Source of the DNA: Ligilactobacillus araffinosus DSM 20653 | Lineage (GTDB): Bacteria > Bacillota > Bacilli > Lactobacillales > Lactobacillaceae | DNA: 64,000 nt | NCBI RefSeq assembly: GCF_001435375.1 | Contig: NZ_AYYZ01000029.1 | Location: forward strand, 315-64,314 | Reading direction: 5' to 3' | In this document: positions 18,287 to 28,952 of the stretch, one piece after another | Layout of the letters: each line of letters opens with the position of its first letter | Position numbering within the stretch: position 1 is the stretch's first letter | Notes under the pieces: generated by a model | Database searches by the model: none | Told to the model about the DNA's origin: nothing | What the model saw: only the letters and a program-made list of their open reading frames with translations | Position numbers and translations under genes: made by a program

Positions 18287-19306
18287 ATGGCTAGTGTTGG
18301 TCAAAAATTAAAAGACGCAAGAATTGCCAAGGGGTTGACCCTTGATGATTTGCAACAAACAACTAAAATTCAAAAGCGTTATTTAATTGCGATTGAAGAA
18401 GGCAATTATGATGCTCTTCCGGGGAAGTTTTATGTGAAGGCATTTGCCCGGCAATATGCAGAAACGGTTGGCTTAAATCCCAACGAGATCATTCAAGAAT
18501 TAGATCAAGAACTTGGAATGCCGGCTTCACCTGAAGAACAAGCAGAAACAACTTCGCGAGTTCAAAAGCGTGAAGAATTGACCCGGCCGCAAGACAACAG
18601 CTTAAGTGCAAAAATTTCTAAATATCTTCCAACGATTATTATCGTCGTGGTAGTGGTTGCAATTTTAGGGACGATTTATGCCGTTGCATGGGGAAACCAT
18701 GAAAAGGCTAAAAATCAACAAATTGAACAAACCAATACCAAGGTTGCAGTTTCAACTGATGTGAAGAAACCAGCAAAGAAAAAGAAAAGCGAATCATCAT
18801 CGACATCAAAGAAGGAACAAAAAATTGTTAATATTGCTTCCGCAGGTTCAACGTTTACATATAACGTTGAAAACGCACCAAGTCAAAGCACAATTGAACT
18901 TGGGGCTTCTGGCGGTTCATCATGGGATGCAGTCTATATTGGCGGCGCCCAAAGCTGGCAAGGAACCCTTCAATCAGGAGCAACGAAGGAAATTCAAGTT
19001 CCAGCAGGGACAAGCCGCGTTGTTTTGAGCATTGGAAATTCAAATGCTTCAACGGTTAAAATTAACGGTCATAAGTTGAACTTCCTTGCTCAAAATTCAT
19101 CACTAACTGTACGGAAGTTAGTTTTGAATTTTACAAACGGTTCAAGCTCAACCAATGCTGAAACGCAATCCCAAACACAAACGGCTGCTCAAACTCAAGG
19201 ACAAGGGCAAACGGTTAATAATCAAAATGGTTATCAAACAAACCAGCAACAACGTTATCAACAAAATAACGGTCAAACAAATAATTATCAAACCGTTACC
19301 CGGTAA
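18287..19306 (+). CDS. rodZ: Cell shape protein RodZ (YmfM)
   Basis: Membrane protein that links MreB to the cell wall synthesis machinery. The 339-residue protein has an N-terminal Xre-type helix-turn-helix (residues about 5-65, GQKLKDARIAKGLTLDDLQ), a membrane segment at about 112-133, and an extracellular beta domain at about 185-280. A tail very rich in Gln, Asn and Thr ends the protein. That tail is more extreme than usual and may reach into the wall. Confidence 0.9.
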   Translation: MASVGQKLKDARIAKGLTLDDLQQTTKIQKRYLIAIEEGNYDALPGKFYVKAFARQYAETVGLNPNEIIQELDQELGMPASPEEQAETTSRVQKREELTRPQDNSLSAKISKYLPTIIIVVVVVAILGTIYAVAWGNHEKAKNQQIEQTNTKVAVSTDVKKPAKKKKSESSSTSKKEQKIVNIASAGSTFTYNVENAPSQSTIELGASGGSSWDAVYIGGAQSWQGTLQSGATKEIQVPAGTSRVVLSIGNSNASTVKINGHKLNFLAQNSSLTVRKLVLNFTNGSSSTNAETQSQTQTAAQTQGQGQTVNNQNGYQTNQQQRYQQNNGQTNNYQTVTR

Positions 19307-19326
19307 TTTTAATTGAGGTGAGAGAG

Positions 19327-19923
19327 TTGAATTTACCTAATAAATTAACAGTTATTCGAATTTTATTAATTCCATTATTTATGTTTGTTTTATTGTTACC
19401 GTTACATTGGGGAAACATCGTTCTTGCGGGGACGGCGATTCCGAAAACAAGCTTAATTGGCGCAATTATTTTTGCAGGGGCATCGATCACGGATTTTGTT
19501 GATGGTCAGATTGCTCGGCGAAAGCACTTAGTAACAAATTTTGGCAAGTTTGCCGATCCGTTGGCAGATAAAATGCTGGTAATGACCGCGTTTATTATCC
19601 TGGTTCAAATGGGAAAAGTTCCGGCATGGGTTGCCGCAATTATTGTCTGCCGTGAGTTAGCGGTTACCGGATTACGGTTGATCGTTGTTGAAAATAATGG
19701 TGAAGTAATGGCTGCGAAGATGCCAGGAAAAATTAAGACAGCATCGCAGATGTTTTCAATTATTTTTCTCTTCTTAAACAACATTTTCTTTGCAAATATT
19801 CACTTCCCAATCGGACAAGTTCTTTTATATGTCTGCTTGTTTTTTACGATCTATTCAGGAATCGAATATTTCTACAATGCACGGCACGTATTTGCTGACT
19901 CATTCGGGAAAGATAAAAAATAA
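19327..19923 (+). CDS. pgsA: CDP-diacylglycerol--glycerol-3-phosphate 3-phosphatidyltransferase
   Basis: Makes phosphatidylglycerol phosphate, the committed step to phosphatidylglycerol. The CDP-alcohol transferase motif is complete: DGQIAR, then G, D and D in FGKFADPLADK. Several membrane segments are evident. The TTG start at 19327 follows GAGGTGAG at 19315-19322. An in-frame GTG at 19318 lies inside that ribosome-binding site and is rejected. The protein has 198 residues. Confidence 0.93.
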   Translation: MNLPNKLTVIRILLIPLFMFVLLLPLHWGNIVLAGTAIPKTSLIGAIIFAGASITDFVDGQIARRKHLVTNFGKFADPLADKMLVMTAFIILVQMGKVPAWVAAIIVCRELAVTGLRLIVVENNGEVMAAKMPGKIKTASQMFSIIFLFLNNIFFANIHFPIGQVLLYVCLFFTIYSGIEYFYNARHVFADSFGKDKK

Positions 19924-20020
19924 TTTGAAAAATAAAGGTGGAGAGGCTAGGGAATTTTCTAGCCTCTGTTTTGTCTAAAAATAATTTTAATTTCGTATCT
20001 ATTAAGTGAGGAGGATTTAT

Positions 20021-20482
20021 ATGGGATCAGATATGCATCAAACGGATCAATCAAGGTTAATTCAAACCGTAATGGAAAAGCTAACTGCTCAAAATCAGAC
20101 GATTGCATTTGCAACTGATTTTTTAACAAATTTTGCGACGGATTTAATCGATCGGGAAGCAAGTTTTGCAGGATTATTTGTTGCGCCCACTGATGACGCG
20201 AAGAATGCGATGTTTGATATCCCATATCAAATTTTGAATGCGAATGGATCGCATAGTGAAGAGACAACGATTTGGATGGCACGGCAAGCAAAAGCAGTTC
20301 TTCGGACAAACTACGCAATTGCGACTACCCGGAATTCAGAGCAATATACTATTTGGATTGCAATTGTTGACCAAAAGGGGCATGAACGGTCATGTTCGAT
20401 TCCATTTTATCGAACGCAAAATGTTGAAGATAAGGTGTTTAACAAGGCGTTTGAACTTGTTCAGCAAAGTTTTGAAAAATGA
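20021..20482 (+). CDS. Degenerate CinA/PncC C-terminal domain protein
   Basis: 153-residue protein sitting exactly where cinA normally lies, between pgsA and rec[49 protein letters not shown] and [13 protein letters not shown] follow the C-terminal nicotinamide-nucleotide amidohydrolase domain. The ESCTGG catalytic motif is replaced by TDFLTN (32-37), so deamidase activity should be lost. The N-terminal molybdopterin-binding-like domain is absent. GAGGAGG precedes the ATG, and the reading frame is intact, so it may keep a non-enzymatic role. Confidence 0.7.
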   Translation: MGSDMHQTDQSRLIQTVMEKLTAQNQTIAFATDFLTNFATDLIDREASFAGLFVAPTDDAKNAMFDIPYQILNANGSHSEETTIWMARQAKAVLRTNYAIATTRNSEQYTIWIAIVDQKGHERSCSIPFYRTQNVEDKVFNKAFELVQQSFEK

Positions 20483-20484
20483 AT

Positions 20485-20498
20485 CAAACATTTGTTCG
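20485..20498 (+). promoter_or_regulatory. LexA (SOS) box of recA
   Basis: CAAACATTTGTTCG differs at two positions from the Gram-positive SOS consensus CGAACATATGTTCG. It lies 20 bp before a TATAAT at 20519-20524, where it overlaps or abuts the -35 region, so LexA binding would block recA transcription. Confidence 0.7.
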
Positions 20499-20558
20499 CA
20501 TCTTTGGATAATCTTTGGTATAATAAATTCGACGAGAAATGATACAGGAGGAAATGGC

Positions 20559-21629
20559 GTGGCTAATAACGATAGACAAGCAGCATTAGATAATGCATTA
20601 AAGAAAATTGAGAAAAACTTTGGAAAAGGTTCCATTATGCGGATGGGTGAAAAGGCCGATACCCAAATTTCAACGGTTCCAACAGGTTCACTTGCCCTTG
20701 ATGAAGCTCTTGGAGTTGGTGGATATCCGCGAGGCCGGATTGTTGAAATTTACGGGCCTGAAAGTTCAGGGAAAACAACGGTTGCGTTGCACGCCGTTGC
20801 TGAAGTTCAAAAAAACGGAGGAACAGCAGCATACATTGATGCTGAAAATGCCCTTGATCCAGCATATGCTTCTGCATTAGGTGTTAATATTGATGATTTA
20901 TTACTTTCACAACCAGATACTGGAGAAGAAGGCTTGGAAATTGCCGATGCTTTGGTTTCATCCGGTGCAATCGATATCGTCGTTGTTGATTCAGTTGCTG
21001 CACTGGTTCCACGTGCTGAAATTGAAGGCGAAATGGGCGATGCCCACGTTGGCTTGCAAGCCCGGTTAATGTCACAAGCATTACGGAAGCTTTCGGGAAC
21101 GATCAATAAGACCAAAACAATTGCGTTATTTATCAACCAGATTCGTGAAAAGGTCGGCGTAATGTTTGGTAACCCAGAAACAACTCCCGGGGGACGTGCG
21201 TTGAAGTTCTATTCAACGATTCGATTAGATGTTCGGCGGGCTGAACAAATCAAAGACGGTTCCGATGTAATTGGTAACCGGGTTCGAATTAAAGTTGTTA
21301 AGAATAAGGTTGCTCCGCCATTTAAACAAGCTGAAGTTGATATTATGTATGGTGAAGGAATTTCGAAGACCGGTGAATTGCTTGATATGGCGGTTGAAAA
21401 GGACATTATCAAGAAGAGCGGTTCATGGTTCTCATATGGTGAAGACCGAATCGGTCAGGGACGTGAAAATGTTAAACGGTACTTGAAGGAACATCCTGAA
21501 ATGATGAAGGAAGTTACCCTGAAAGTCCGGAAGGCATACGGAATTGCAACTGAAGAAGAACAAAAACAACTTGATTTAAAACTTGATGATCAAGCAAAGA
21601 AACCTGAAAAGGATCCAAAGAAGAAATAA
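20559..21629 (+). CDS. recA: Recombinase RecA
   Basis: Strand-exchange protein and coprotease for LexA. The 356-residue protein has Walker A GPESSGKT at 66-73 and Walker [10 protein letters not shown]. The DNA-binding loop segments [22 protein letters not shown] and [15 protein letters not shown] are present. The GTG start at 20559 follows AGGAGGAAA and gives [14 protein letters not shown]. The frame is open for over 300 bp upstream, but that stretch is not RecA-like. An SOS box and TATAAT precede it. Confidence 0.97.
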   Translation: MANNDRQAALDNALKKIEKNFGKGSIMRMGEKADTQISTVPTGSLALDEALGVGGYPRGRIVEIYGPESSGKTTVALHAVAEVQKNGGTAAYIDAENALDPAYASALGVNIDDLLLSQPDTGEEGLEIADALVSSGAIDIVVVDSVAALVPRAEIEGEMGDAHVGLQARLMSQALRKLSGTINKTKTIALFINQIREKVGVMFGNPETTPGGRALKFYSTIRLDVRRAEQIKDGSDVIGNRVRIKVVKNKVAPPFKQAEVDIMYGEGISKTGELLDMAVEKDIIKKSGSWFSYGEDRIGQGRENVKRYLKEHPEMMKEVTLKVRKAYGIATEEEQKQLDLKLDDQAKKPEKDPKKK

Positions 21630-21647
21630 ATTATTGAAAGAAAAAGT

Positions 21648-21775
21648 GTGATAAACCGTTAAAAACGAGCGTGATGAAAGCGGAGAAGCAAACGAATCGC
21701 GGAGCATAAATTCAGAGGTTTTCGAACTTTACTAGTTTCGCATCGTAGCTTGTTTGTTTTGGAGCGGATATAGCA
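21648..21775. repeat. Imperfect palindromic intergenic element after recA
   Basis: A 128-bp non-coding stretch whose two halves are imperfect inverted repeats. GCGGAGAAGCAAACGAATCGCG on the left resembles the reverse complement of the right part, which reads GCTCC-AAAACAAAC-AAGCTACGATGCG. Its right end, read on the minus strand, carries TTGCTATATCC, AAAACAAAC and AAGCTA, blocks that also follow the terminator at 704-733. It looks like a dispersed intergenic repeat. Confidence 0.5.
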
Positions 21776-21776
21776 A

Positions 21777-21812
21777 GGAGGTTGTGGGTTATTGTCACAG
21801 CCTTTCTTATTA
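21777..21812 (+). terminator. Terminator between recA and rny
   Basis: AGGTTGTG pairs with CACAGCCT around a nine-base loop, followed by TTCTT. The stem sequence is shared with the hairpins at 704-733 and 51691-51722. Confidence 0.65.
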
Positions 21813-21851
21813 TATATTTTTTATTATTTCTAAAAATGCCGATTATTTATG

Positions 21852-21881
21852 TTGACATTTTTCGGGCGTAACAACTAAAAT
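21852..21881 (+). promoter_or_regulatory. Promoter of rny
   Basis: TTGACA (21852-21857) and TAAAAT (21876-21881) with an 18-bp spacer, about 90 bp upstream of rny. Confidence 0.6.
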
Positions 21882-21920
21882 AGATACGTATGTGTAATAA
21901 ATATATTTAATTTAAAAATT

Positions 21921-21948
21921 AAAAATGCAGTTTAAAAGCCGCATTTTT
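21921..21948 (+). promoter_or_regulatory. Attenuator-like hairpin in the rny leader
   Basis: AAAAATGC (21921-21928) pairs with GCATTTTT (21941-21948). The T-rich 3' arm lies shortly before GCGGAGG, the rny ribosome-binding site. The hairpin resembles an intrinsic terminator inside the 5' UTR and could tune RNase Y levels. Confidence 0.45.
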
Positions 21949-21971
21949 GAGACGATGCGGAGGTATTAACT

Positions 21972-23537
21972 ATGATGGAGATCATTGTAATCCTCGCCGT
22001 CGCTGTTTTGACTTTGATTATTGGTTTTATCTTAGGAGATAAACGTCGAATCAAGCTTTATGAAACCAGTTTGAACGAGGCTAACCGAACAGCCGAAGGA
22101 ATTGTGAAGCATGCCCGTAAGGAAGCGGCTGCGAAGAAAAAAGAAGCAATTCTAGAAGCAAAAGAAGAAAGTCATCGTTACCGCTCTGAAGTTGAAAAGG
22201 AACTTCGTGAACGGCGCAATGAAGTTCAAAAGCAAGAGAATCGAATGATTCAACGTGAAGAAAATCTTGACCGGAAGGATTCTTTACTTGAAAAACGCGA
22301 ACAATCTCTTGATAAGAAAGAGGATCAGTTAAATGCTGATCAACAAAAAATTGATCATCAACGTCAAAAAGTAACAGAACTTGTTCAACAACAACACGAT
22401 AAGTTAGAAGAAGTTGCTTCATTAACGACTGAACAAGCAAAAGACCAAATCATGAAGGAAACTAAGGCAAGTCTTACTTATGAACTTGGTCAAATGATTA
22501 AGGAAAGCGAAGATGAAGCAAAAGCTCGCGCTGAACAAACAGCTAAAGATTTAATCGCTCAGGCAATCGAGCGCAGTGCGGCTGATACGGTTTCTGAGTC
22601 AACGGTATCAGTTGTAACATTACCTAATAATGACATGAAAGGGCGGATCATTGGTAAGGAAGGACGGAATGTCCGGACATTTGAAACATTGACCGGCATT
22701 GATCTGATTATTGATGATACTCCAGATACAGTTTTATTGAGCGGATTTGACCCTGTTCGAAGAGAAATCGCTAAAATCGCGCTTGAAAAATTGATTCAGG
22801 ATGGACGAATTCATCCCGCACGGATTGAGGAAATGGTTGATAAAGCTACCCGTGAGATGGATACTAAAATTCGTGAGATTGGTGAAGAAACGATCTTTGA
22901 TTTGGGCTTGAATTCAATGCATCCTGATTTGATCAAGACGGTTGGACGGTTGAATTACCGGACAAGTTACGGTCAGAATGTATTGACCCACTCAATTGAA
23001 GTTGCCAAAATAGCTGGAGTTTTAGCTGCTGAATTAGGAGAAGATGTTACATTAGCGAAACGCGCAGGATTATTACACGATATTGGGAAAGCTGTTGATC
23101 ATGAGATTGATGGTTCACACGTTGAAATTGGAGTTGAATTGGCGAAGAAATATCACGAAAATGATGTGGTTGTAAATACGATCGCATCGCACCATGGTGA
23201 TGTTGAACCGAAGTCAGTAATTGCAGTTTTAGTTGCTGCTGCAGACTCGATTTCAGCTGCTCGCCCAGGAGCACGGAGCGAATCATTAGAAAATTACCTT
23301 CACCGATTAGAGAAACTTGAAAGTATTTCAAATGAATTTGATGGTGTAAGCAAGAGTTATGCAATTCAAGCAGGACGTGAAGTTCGCGTAATTGTTAAAC
23401 CTGAAAAGATCAATGATTTGCAAGCAACAGTATTAGCACGTGACATTAAAGATAAAATCGAAAATGAACTTGAATATCCGGGACACATCAAAGTTACGGT
23501 TATCCGGGAAACGCGTGCGACAGAATATGCGAGATAA
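21972..23537 (+). CDS. rny: Ribonuclease Y
   Basis: Membrane-anchored endoribonuclease that starts mRNA decay. The 521-residue protein has one N-terminal membrane helix, a long charged coiled coil (about 30-200), a KH domain with [15 protein letters not shown], and an HD domain with [10 protein letters not shown] plus HHGD. Tandem ATGs lie at 21972 and 21975; GGAGG is about 9 bp before the first. Confidence 0.95.
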   Translation: MMEIIVILAVAVLTLIIGFILGDKRRIKLYETSLNEANRTAEGIVKHARKEAAAKKKEAILEAKEESHRYRSEVEKELRERRNEVQKQENRMIQREENLDRKDSLLEKREQSLDKKEDQLNADQQKIDHQRQKVTELVQQQHDKLEEVASLTTEQAKDQIMKETKASLTYELGQMIKESEDEAKARAEQTAKDLIAQAIERSAADTVSESTVSVVTLPNNDMKGRIIGKEGRNVRTFETLTGIDLIIDDTPDTVLLSGFDPVRREIAKIALEKLIQDGRIHPARIEEMVDKATREMDTKIREIGEETIFDLGLNSMHPDLIKTVGRLNYRTSYGQNVLTHSIEVAKIAGVLAAELGEDVTLAKRAGLLHDIGKAVDHEIDGSHVEIGVELAKKYHENDVVVNTIASHHGDVEPKSVIAVLVAAADSISAARPGARSESLENYLHRLEKLESISNEFDGVSKSYAIQAGREVRVIVKPEKINDLQATVLARDIKDKIENELEYPGHIKVTVIRETRATEYAR

Positions 23538-23539
23538 AA

Positions 23540-23568
23540 AGAGGTTGGATTTTTTCCGACCTTTTTTA
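23540..23568 (+). terminator. Terminator after rny
   Basis: AGGTTGGA (23542-23549) pairs with TCCGACCT (23555-23562), followed by a T tract. Confidence 0.85.
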
Positions 23569-23644
23569 TTATCGAATTTAAAACCGTTGATAATTGAAAA
23601 ATGTTAAAATAAGAGAAGCAAACCATAAGGAAGGAATGAGAAAA

Positions 23645-26290
23645 GTGGCCCCAAAAATCAAGCCAACTCCGATGATGGAACAGTACTTGGCAATCAAAAA
23701 GCAATATCCTGATGCTTTTTTGTTTTACCGCTTAGGCGACTTTTATGAAATGTTTTATGATGATGCAGTTAAGGGATCGCAGCTGCTAGAACTGACCCTA
23801 ACTCAACGCAATCATAGTTCAAAAAATCCTGTTCCAATGTGTGGTGTCCCGCACCATGCCGTTCAAAACTATATTGATATTTTAGTTGACAAAGGCTATA
23901 AGGTCGCTATTTGTGAACAGATGGAAGACCCGAAGCAGGCCAAAGGAATGGTTAAACGGGAAGTTATTCAGTTGGTTACGCCGGGGACGTTAATGGATGA
24001 ATCCGCCGGTGATGCAAAAGAAAATAACTATTTGACTGCTCTTCATCAAGATCAGAACGGTAAAATGGGCTTTGCTTACGCAGACCTTTCGACTGGTGAA
24101 TTGAAAGTTACGGAACTACAATCGACGGATGCATTGGTCAACGAATTAACCAGTTTGCGGACAAAGGAAATTGTAGTTGATGATTCTGTAAACCAGGATA
24201 TTTTAGCCGTAATTAAAAAGTTGAAAATTTTAATTTCAACTCAAAATTCATATGAGGAAAAAGCAGAATTTTCATATGCGGTGCAGGATCTGACATCAAA
24301 TCTTGAAATTGAGGTTGTTAAACACCTGTTAATGTATTTAACCGTGACGCAGAAGCGGGCCCTTGCACATCTTCAACGGGCAATTCACTATGAACCGTCA
24401 GCATATTTGAAATTGGACCGATTTGCCAAGCGAAACTTGGAGCTTCTGCAAAATTCGCGGACTGGAAAAAAATCCGGGACATTACTTTGGATTCTGGATG
24501 CAACCAAAACGGCGATGGGTGGCCGATTGTTAAAACAATGGTTATCGCGCCCGTTATTGTTAAAGGATGAAATTGAACAACGTCAAGGAATTGTTCAAAA
24601 CTTGATGGACAATTTTTTTGAACGGAATAATTTACAAGATGAATTAACAAACGTTTATGATTTGGAACGGTTAGCCGGGAAAATTGCGTTTGGCAGTGCG
24701 AACGGTCGGGATTTGATTCAATTAAAAACTTCATTATCTCATGTTCCCCAAATCCGGTATCTTCTTTCGCAATTAAATACGGATGGAATTTATAATGATT
24801 TGCTTGCTGAGCTTGATCCGGTTGAAGAAGTGGCTGATTTGATCGAGCAGGCGATTGTTGATGATCCGCCGATTTCAGTGACAGATGGAAATTTGATCCG
24901 TGAAGGTTATAACGATGAGCTTGATCAGTACGTTGATGCGATGAAAAACGGGAAGCAATGGCTTGCTGATCTTGAAGAGCAGGAACGTGAAAAGACCGGA
25001 ATTCATAACTTAAAGATTGGATTTAACAAGGTTTTCGGATACTACATTGAGGTTTCAAAGGGAAATGCTAGTAAGGTTCCCCAAGATCGTTATCAGCGCA
25101 AGCAGACCCTTGTCAACGCTGAACGGTTTATTACACCTGAATTAAAGGAAAAGGAATCATTGATCCTTGGTTCAGAAAGTAAAGCATATGATTTGCAATA
25201 TAAACTTTTTGTCGATGTTCGGGAGCAAATCAAGGACCAGATCAAACGAATTCAAAAACTTGCCCACGCCCTAGCTAAGTTGGATGTGTTGCAAGGCTTT
25301 GCGGTTGTGAGCGAAAATCACCAATTTGTGAAACCAGAATTAACAACGCAAGGCCATTCACTTGAAATCAAAGATGGATGGCACCCGGTTGTTGAAGAAG
25401 TTATGGGACGTCAAAGTTATGTTCCGAATGACATCAAAATGGATGATGATCAAACGATTTTACTGATTACCGGGCCAAATATGTCAGGAAAGAGTACTTA
25501 TATGCGGCAACTGGCATTAACGGTTATTATGGCGCAAATCGGGTGCTTTGTTCCGGCAACACAGGCGCGGATGCCGATTTTCGATCAAATCTTTACCCGG
25601 ATTGGGGCTGCAGATGATTTAATTTCCGGAGAATCAACGTTTATGGTTGAAATGAAAGAAGCTAATGAAGCACTTGAAAACGCAAGCGAAAACAGTCTGA
25701 TCCTTTTTGATGAAATCGGCCGCGGAACCGCAACGTATGATGGGATGGCCCTTGCACAAGCAATTATTGAATTTATCCATGACCATGTTCATGCGAAGAC
25801 CTTGTTTTCAACGCACTATCATGAATTAACGATTCTTGATAAGAAATTAAAACATCTTACAAATGTCCACGTTGGGGCAGTCGAAAAGAACGGCGAGTTG
25901 ATTTTCTTGCATAAAATGCAACCTGGCCCAGCTGATAAATCGTACGGGATTCACGTCGCTAAACTAGCAGGCATGCCGGATTCGTTGTTGCAGCGGGCAG
26001 ATGTAATTTTGAAACGGCTGGAAAATGATTCAAAGAAGGTTACGCATCATGAAGAGGCCGATGAAGAATCAGCAGCAACATCAGTGATCAAAGAGGACGA
26101 ATCATCGGTAAGTCAAGTTGACGAACAACTTTCACTTTTCCAACCAGAAACGGTTAAACTTGATTCGCAGGAAAACGAATTACTTGAAGATATCAAGACG
26201 ACGAATTTAATGTCATTAACGCCGTTAGAGGTAATGAATAAAGTTTTTGAGTGGCAGCAAAGATTAACAAAGAAAGGTAAGCGAAAATAA
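23645..26290 (+). CDS. mutS: DNA mismatch repair protein MutS
   Basis: Recognises mismatches and small loops and recruits MutL. The 881-residue protein has the mismatch-reading FYEMF motif near the N-terminus, Walker [10 protein letters not shown] at about 610-618, and the STFMVEMKE and [12 protein letters not shown] motifs. The GTG at 23645 lies 10 bases after AGGAAGGA. In-frame starts upstream at 23594 and 23636 fit that site less well. The stop overlaps the mutL ATG by one base. Confidence 0.95.
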   Translation: MAPKIKPTPMMEQYLAIKKQYPDAFLFYRLGDFYEMFYDDAVKGSQLLELTLTQRNHSSKNPVPMCGVPHHAVQNYIDILVDKGYKVAICEQMEDPKQAKGMVKREVIQLVTPGTLMDESAGDAKENNYLTALHQDQNGKMGFAYADLSTGELKVTELQSTDALVNELTSLRTKEIVVDDSVNQDILAVIKKLKILISTQNSYEEKAEFSYAVQDLTSNLEIEVVKHLLMYLTVTQKRALAHLQRAIHYEPSAYLKLDRFAKRNLELLQNSRTGKKSGTLLWILDATKTAMGGRLLKQWLSRPLLLKDEIEQRQGIVQNLMDNFFERNNLQDELTNVYDLERLAGKIAFGSANGRDLIQLKTSLSHVPQIRYLLSQLNTDGIYNDLLAELDPVEEVADLIEQAIVDDPPISVTDGNLIREGYNDELDQYVDAMKNGKQWLADLEEQEREKTGIHNLKIGFNKVFGYYIEVSKGNASKVPQDRYQRKQTLVNAERFITPELKEKESLILGSESKAYDLQYKLFVDVREQIKDQIKRIQKLAHALAKLDVLQGFAVVSENHQFVKPELTTQGHSLEIKDGWHPVVEEVMGRQSYVPNDIKMDDDQTILLITGPNMSGKSTYMRQLALTVIMAQIGCFVPATQARMPIFDQIFTRIGAADDLISGESTFMVEMKEANEALENASENSLILFDEIGRGTATYDGMALAQAIIEFIHDHVHAKTLFSTHYHELTILDKKLKHLTNVHVGAVEKNGELIFLHKMQPGPADKSYGIHVAKLAGMPDSLLQRADVILKRLENDSKKVTHHEEADEESAATSVIKEDESSVSQVDEQLSLFQPETVKLDSQENELLEDIKTTNLMSLTPLEVMNKVFEWQQRLTKKGKRK

Positions 26291-28308
26291 TGGGAAAAAT
26301 CCATGAATTGCCGGAAGTCCTTGCTGATCAGATTGCAGCGGGTGAGGTGATCGAACGGCCCGCATCAGTTGTAAAGGAATTGACTGAAAATTCAATTGAT
26401 GCGCAAAGTACGCGAATTGATATTTTGGTCGAAGATGCCGGTCTAAAGTCGATCCAGGTAATTGATAATGGGATTGGAATTGCAGCTGAGGATGTTCAAA
26501 TTGCCTTTCAGCGGCATGCAACCAGCAAAATTACTAATCGGGATGATTTGTTCCGTGTCCGTACTCTTGGATTTCGGGGAGAGGCGCTTCCAAGTATTGC
26601 ATCAATTGCAGATGTGATTTTAGAAACTATGCAACAGGATGCCTCAATGGGATCGATGATTCATTTTAAAGGCGGAAAGCTAATTACCCAGCAACCCTAC
26701 GCTGGACGGCAGGGAACCAGAATTACCGTTAACCAGTTGTTCTATAACACTCCGGCCCGTTTAAAATACTTAAGTTCGCCGCAAACGGAATTAGCGGCTA
26801 TCACTGATTGGGTCGATCACCTTGCAATGAGTCATCCGGAAGTGGCATTTTCACTGTCAAATAATGGACGAACTCTGCTCCGAACTTCTGGTAATGGAAA
26901 CCTGGTTCAGGTAATCAGTGCGATTTACGGGGTAAAAAACGCCCATCAAATGATCGATTTTGCAGGCGAAGACCGTGACTTCCAGGTTAGTGGATTAGTT
27001 TCGCTTCCAAAATTGACCCGGGCATCGAAAAATTATATCAGTATTTTATTGAATGGCCGGTACATTAAAAATAATGAGCTTTCAAAAGCAATTATTAAGG
27101 GATATGGCTCAAAATTAATGGTTGGTCGTTACCCCATCGCCGTGTTAGCGATTCAACTTGATCCGTTACTGGTAGACGTTAACGTTCATCCGACAAAGCA
27201 AGAAGTTCGGATTAGTAAAGAAAATCAACTGGCTGACTTGATCACAACAAGTGTTGCTAATCGAATTGGACAGCAAAACTTAATTCCAAGTGCAGTCGGC
27301 AATTTAAATTCACATCAACCAAAGGCAAAAAAAGCAGAACAATTTGATATTGGATTGAATCCACAAGCCGTTGAACACCAACATCATGTTGAAAAGCAAC
27401 AAGAAGTTTTAGCAGCGCTTTTAGGTGAAAAGCCGCTGCCAATTTCAAAAAATGAAAAGCAGTCAGCAGACTCAACGGCAGAACAGGCGACGGGCAAAGA
27501 ACCGTTTAAACCGCAAACGATTACTCACCCGGTAATGATTGCGACCCGGGATGATTTAAAGAGTCCGACGGTTCAGCAATGGGACCAAAAGTATCGCTCT
27601 CAATTGGAAGCTGAACAATCCGATGCTTCATTTGAGATCCATGAAGAGCAGGCAACGGAAAAAGTTAGTGAACTTTCGTCGCGGCGTTTTCCGGATTTGA
27701 AGTATATCGGTCAGTTGCACGGGACCTATTTGCTTGCCGAAGCTGATGATGGGTTTTATCTGCTCGATCAGCATGCTGCTCAAGAACGTGTTAAATATGA
27801 GTTTTACCGGGAAGAAATTGGTAATGACAACCCGGCAGAACAAAAAATGCTTGTTCCGCTTGTTTTGACGTATTCAGTCAGCGATGCGTTGAAGGTTGAG
27901 CAAAATCGCGATAAGTTAGCGCAATTGGGAATTAATCTCGAAGATTTTGGGCAAAACACTTATATTATTCATGAACATCCAGCGTGGATTCCAGCTGGAA
28001 AAGAGGAAGAAACGATTCGGAACTTAATCGAAGAATGTTTGGCTGACCCGCAATTAACAGTTGCTAAATTTCGGAAGGCAACTGCGATCATGATCAGTTG
28101 TAAGCAATCGATTAAAGCAAACCATCACTTAGAGCGGCAACAAGCAGTTTCGCTGTTACAGCAGTTAAAGGAATGTGAAAATCCATTTAACTGTCCGCAC
28201 GGACGGCCAACGGTGGTTAAATTCAGTAATCAAGATCTAGAACGGATGTTTAAACGGATCCAAGATTCACACCGTTCAATACGGGAAACAAAAAACGCAG
28301 GAGATTAA
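26290..28308 (+). CDS. mutL: DNA mismatch repair protein MutL
   Basis: GHKL ATPase that couples MutS to strand incision. The 672-residue protein has the ATP-binding motif ELTENSIDA (E33, N34) and [11 protein letters not shown] low-conservation linker spans about 340-460. The C-terminal metal-binding endonuclease motif [12 protein letters not shown] fits DQHA(X)2E(X)4E, as expected for a bacterium without MutH and Dam. Coupled to mutS and followed 1 bp later by ruvA. Confidence 0.95.
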   Translation: MGKIHELPEVLADQIAAGEVIERPASVVKELTENSIDAQSTRIDILVEDAGLKSIQVIDNGIGIAAEDVQIAFQRHATSKITNRDDLFRVRTLGFRGEALPSIASIADVILETMQQDASMGSMIHFKGGKLITQQPYAGRQGTRITVNQLFYNTPARLKYLSSPQTELAAITDWVDHLAMSHPEVAFSLSNNGRTLLRTSGNGNLVQVISAIYGVKNAHQMIDFAGEDRDFQVSGLVSLPKLTRASKNYISILLNGRYIKNNELSKAIIKGYGSKLMVGRYPIAVLAIQLDPLLVDVNVHPTKQEVRISKENQLADLITTSVANRIGQQNLIPSAVGNLNSHQPKAKKAEQFDIGLNPQAVEHQHHVEKQQEVLAALLGEKPLPISKNEKQSADSTAEQATGKEPFKPQTITHPVMIATRDDLKSPTVQQWDQKYRSQLEAEQSDASFEIHEEQATEKVSELSSRRFPDLKYIGQLHGTYLLAEADDGFYLLDQHAAQERVKYEFYREEIGNDNPAEQKMLVPLVLTYSVSDALKVEQNRDKLAQLGINLEDFGQNTYIIHEHPAWIPAGKEEETIRNLIEECLADPQLTVAKFRKATAIMISCKQSIKANHHLERQQAVSLLQQLKECENPFNCPHGRPTVVKFSNQDLERMFKRIQDSHRSIRETKNAGD

Positions 28309-28309
28309 T

Positions 28310-28915
28310 ATGTATGAATATTTAATTGGAAAAATCACAGCCATCAATCCGCATTACATTGTGGTTGAAGTTAACGGAATCGGTTATCAGTTACAGGTTG
28401 CAAATCCATTCCGGTACGAAGAAAATACCACACAAAAGGTATATGTATATCAAGCGGTTCGAGAAAATGACGTGACGCTATACGGTTTTTACGATCTTGC
28501 TGAAAAGCAACTGTTCTTGAAGCTGATTAGCGTTTCCGGAATCGGACCGAAAAGTGCACTTGCGATTTTGGCAACGAATGATCAGGGCGGTTTTGTTGCT
28601 GCAATCAATGCAGATGATGAAGCCTATCTGACAAAGTTCCCAAGTATCGGGAAGAAGACGGCCAAGCAAATTATTCTTGATTTAAAAGGCAAAATGGACG
28701 ATATTGAAACGCCGACGCCAATGGTTGACCAACAAAACCTGGCCCTTGATTTTGATAGCGAACAATCATATCTTAAAGAGGCGCTTGAAGCAATGTTAAG
28801 CCTTGGTTATACTAAAACGGAAGTTAAAAAGGTCAGCAAAAAGCTTAAAGATTTTCAAGCCGACTCGACGGACGCTTATTTGAGTGCTGCGTTAAAGTTA
28901 GTTTTAAAGAAGTAA
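28310..28915 (+). CDS. ruvA: Holliday junction branch migration protein RuvA
   Basis: Tetrameric junction-binding protein that loads RuvB. The 201-residue protein has the N-terminal OB fold ([23 protein letters not shown]), helix-hairpin-helix motifs [10 protein letters not shown] and [12 protein letters not shown], and a C-terminal RuvB-binding domain at about 150-200. It sits between mutL and ruvB on the same strand. No ruvC is present, as usual in this group. Confidence 0.95.
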   Translation: MYEYLIGKITAINPHYIVVEVNGIGYQLQVANPFRYEENTTQKVYVYQAVRENDVTLYGFYDLAEKQLFLKLISVSGIGPKSALAILATNDQGGFVAAINADDEAYLTKFPSIGKKTAKQIILDLKGKMDDIETPTPMVDQQNLALDFDSEQSYLKEALEAMLSLGYTKTEVKKVSKKLKDFQADSTDAYLSAALKLVLKK

Positions 28916-28952
28916 TGAATTGATTGAATTATGAATAGAAAGGAGCAGACTG

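Noticed and set aside
20238-20558. Long in-frame 5' extension of recA
   Set aside because: It overlaps the CinA-like gene and the LexA box and does not resemble RecA; the GTG at 20559 has AGGAGG.
23580-23645. LexA box upstream of mutS
   Set aside because: No GAAC-N4-GTTC-like palindrome is present; only AT-rich sequence is seen.
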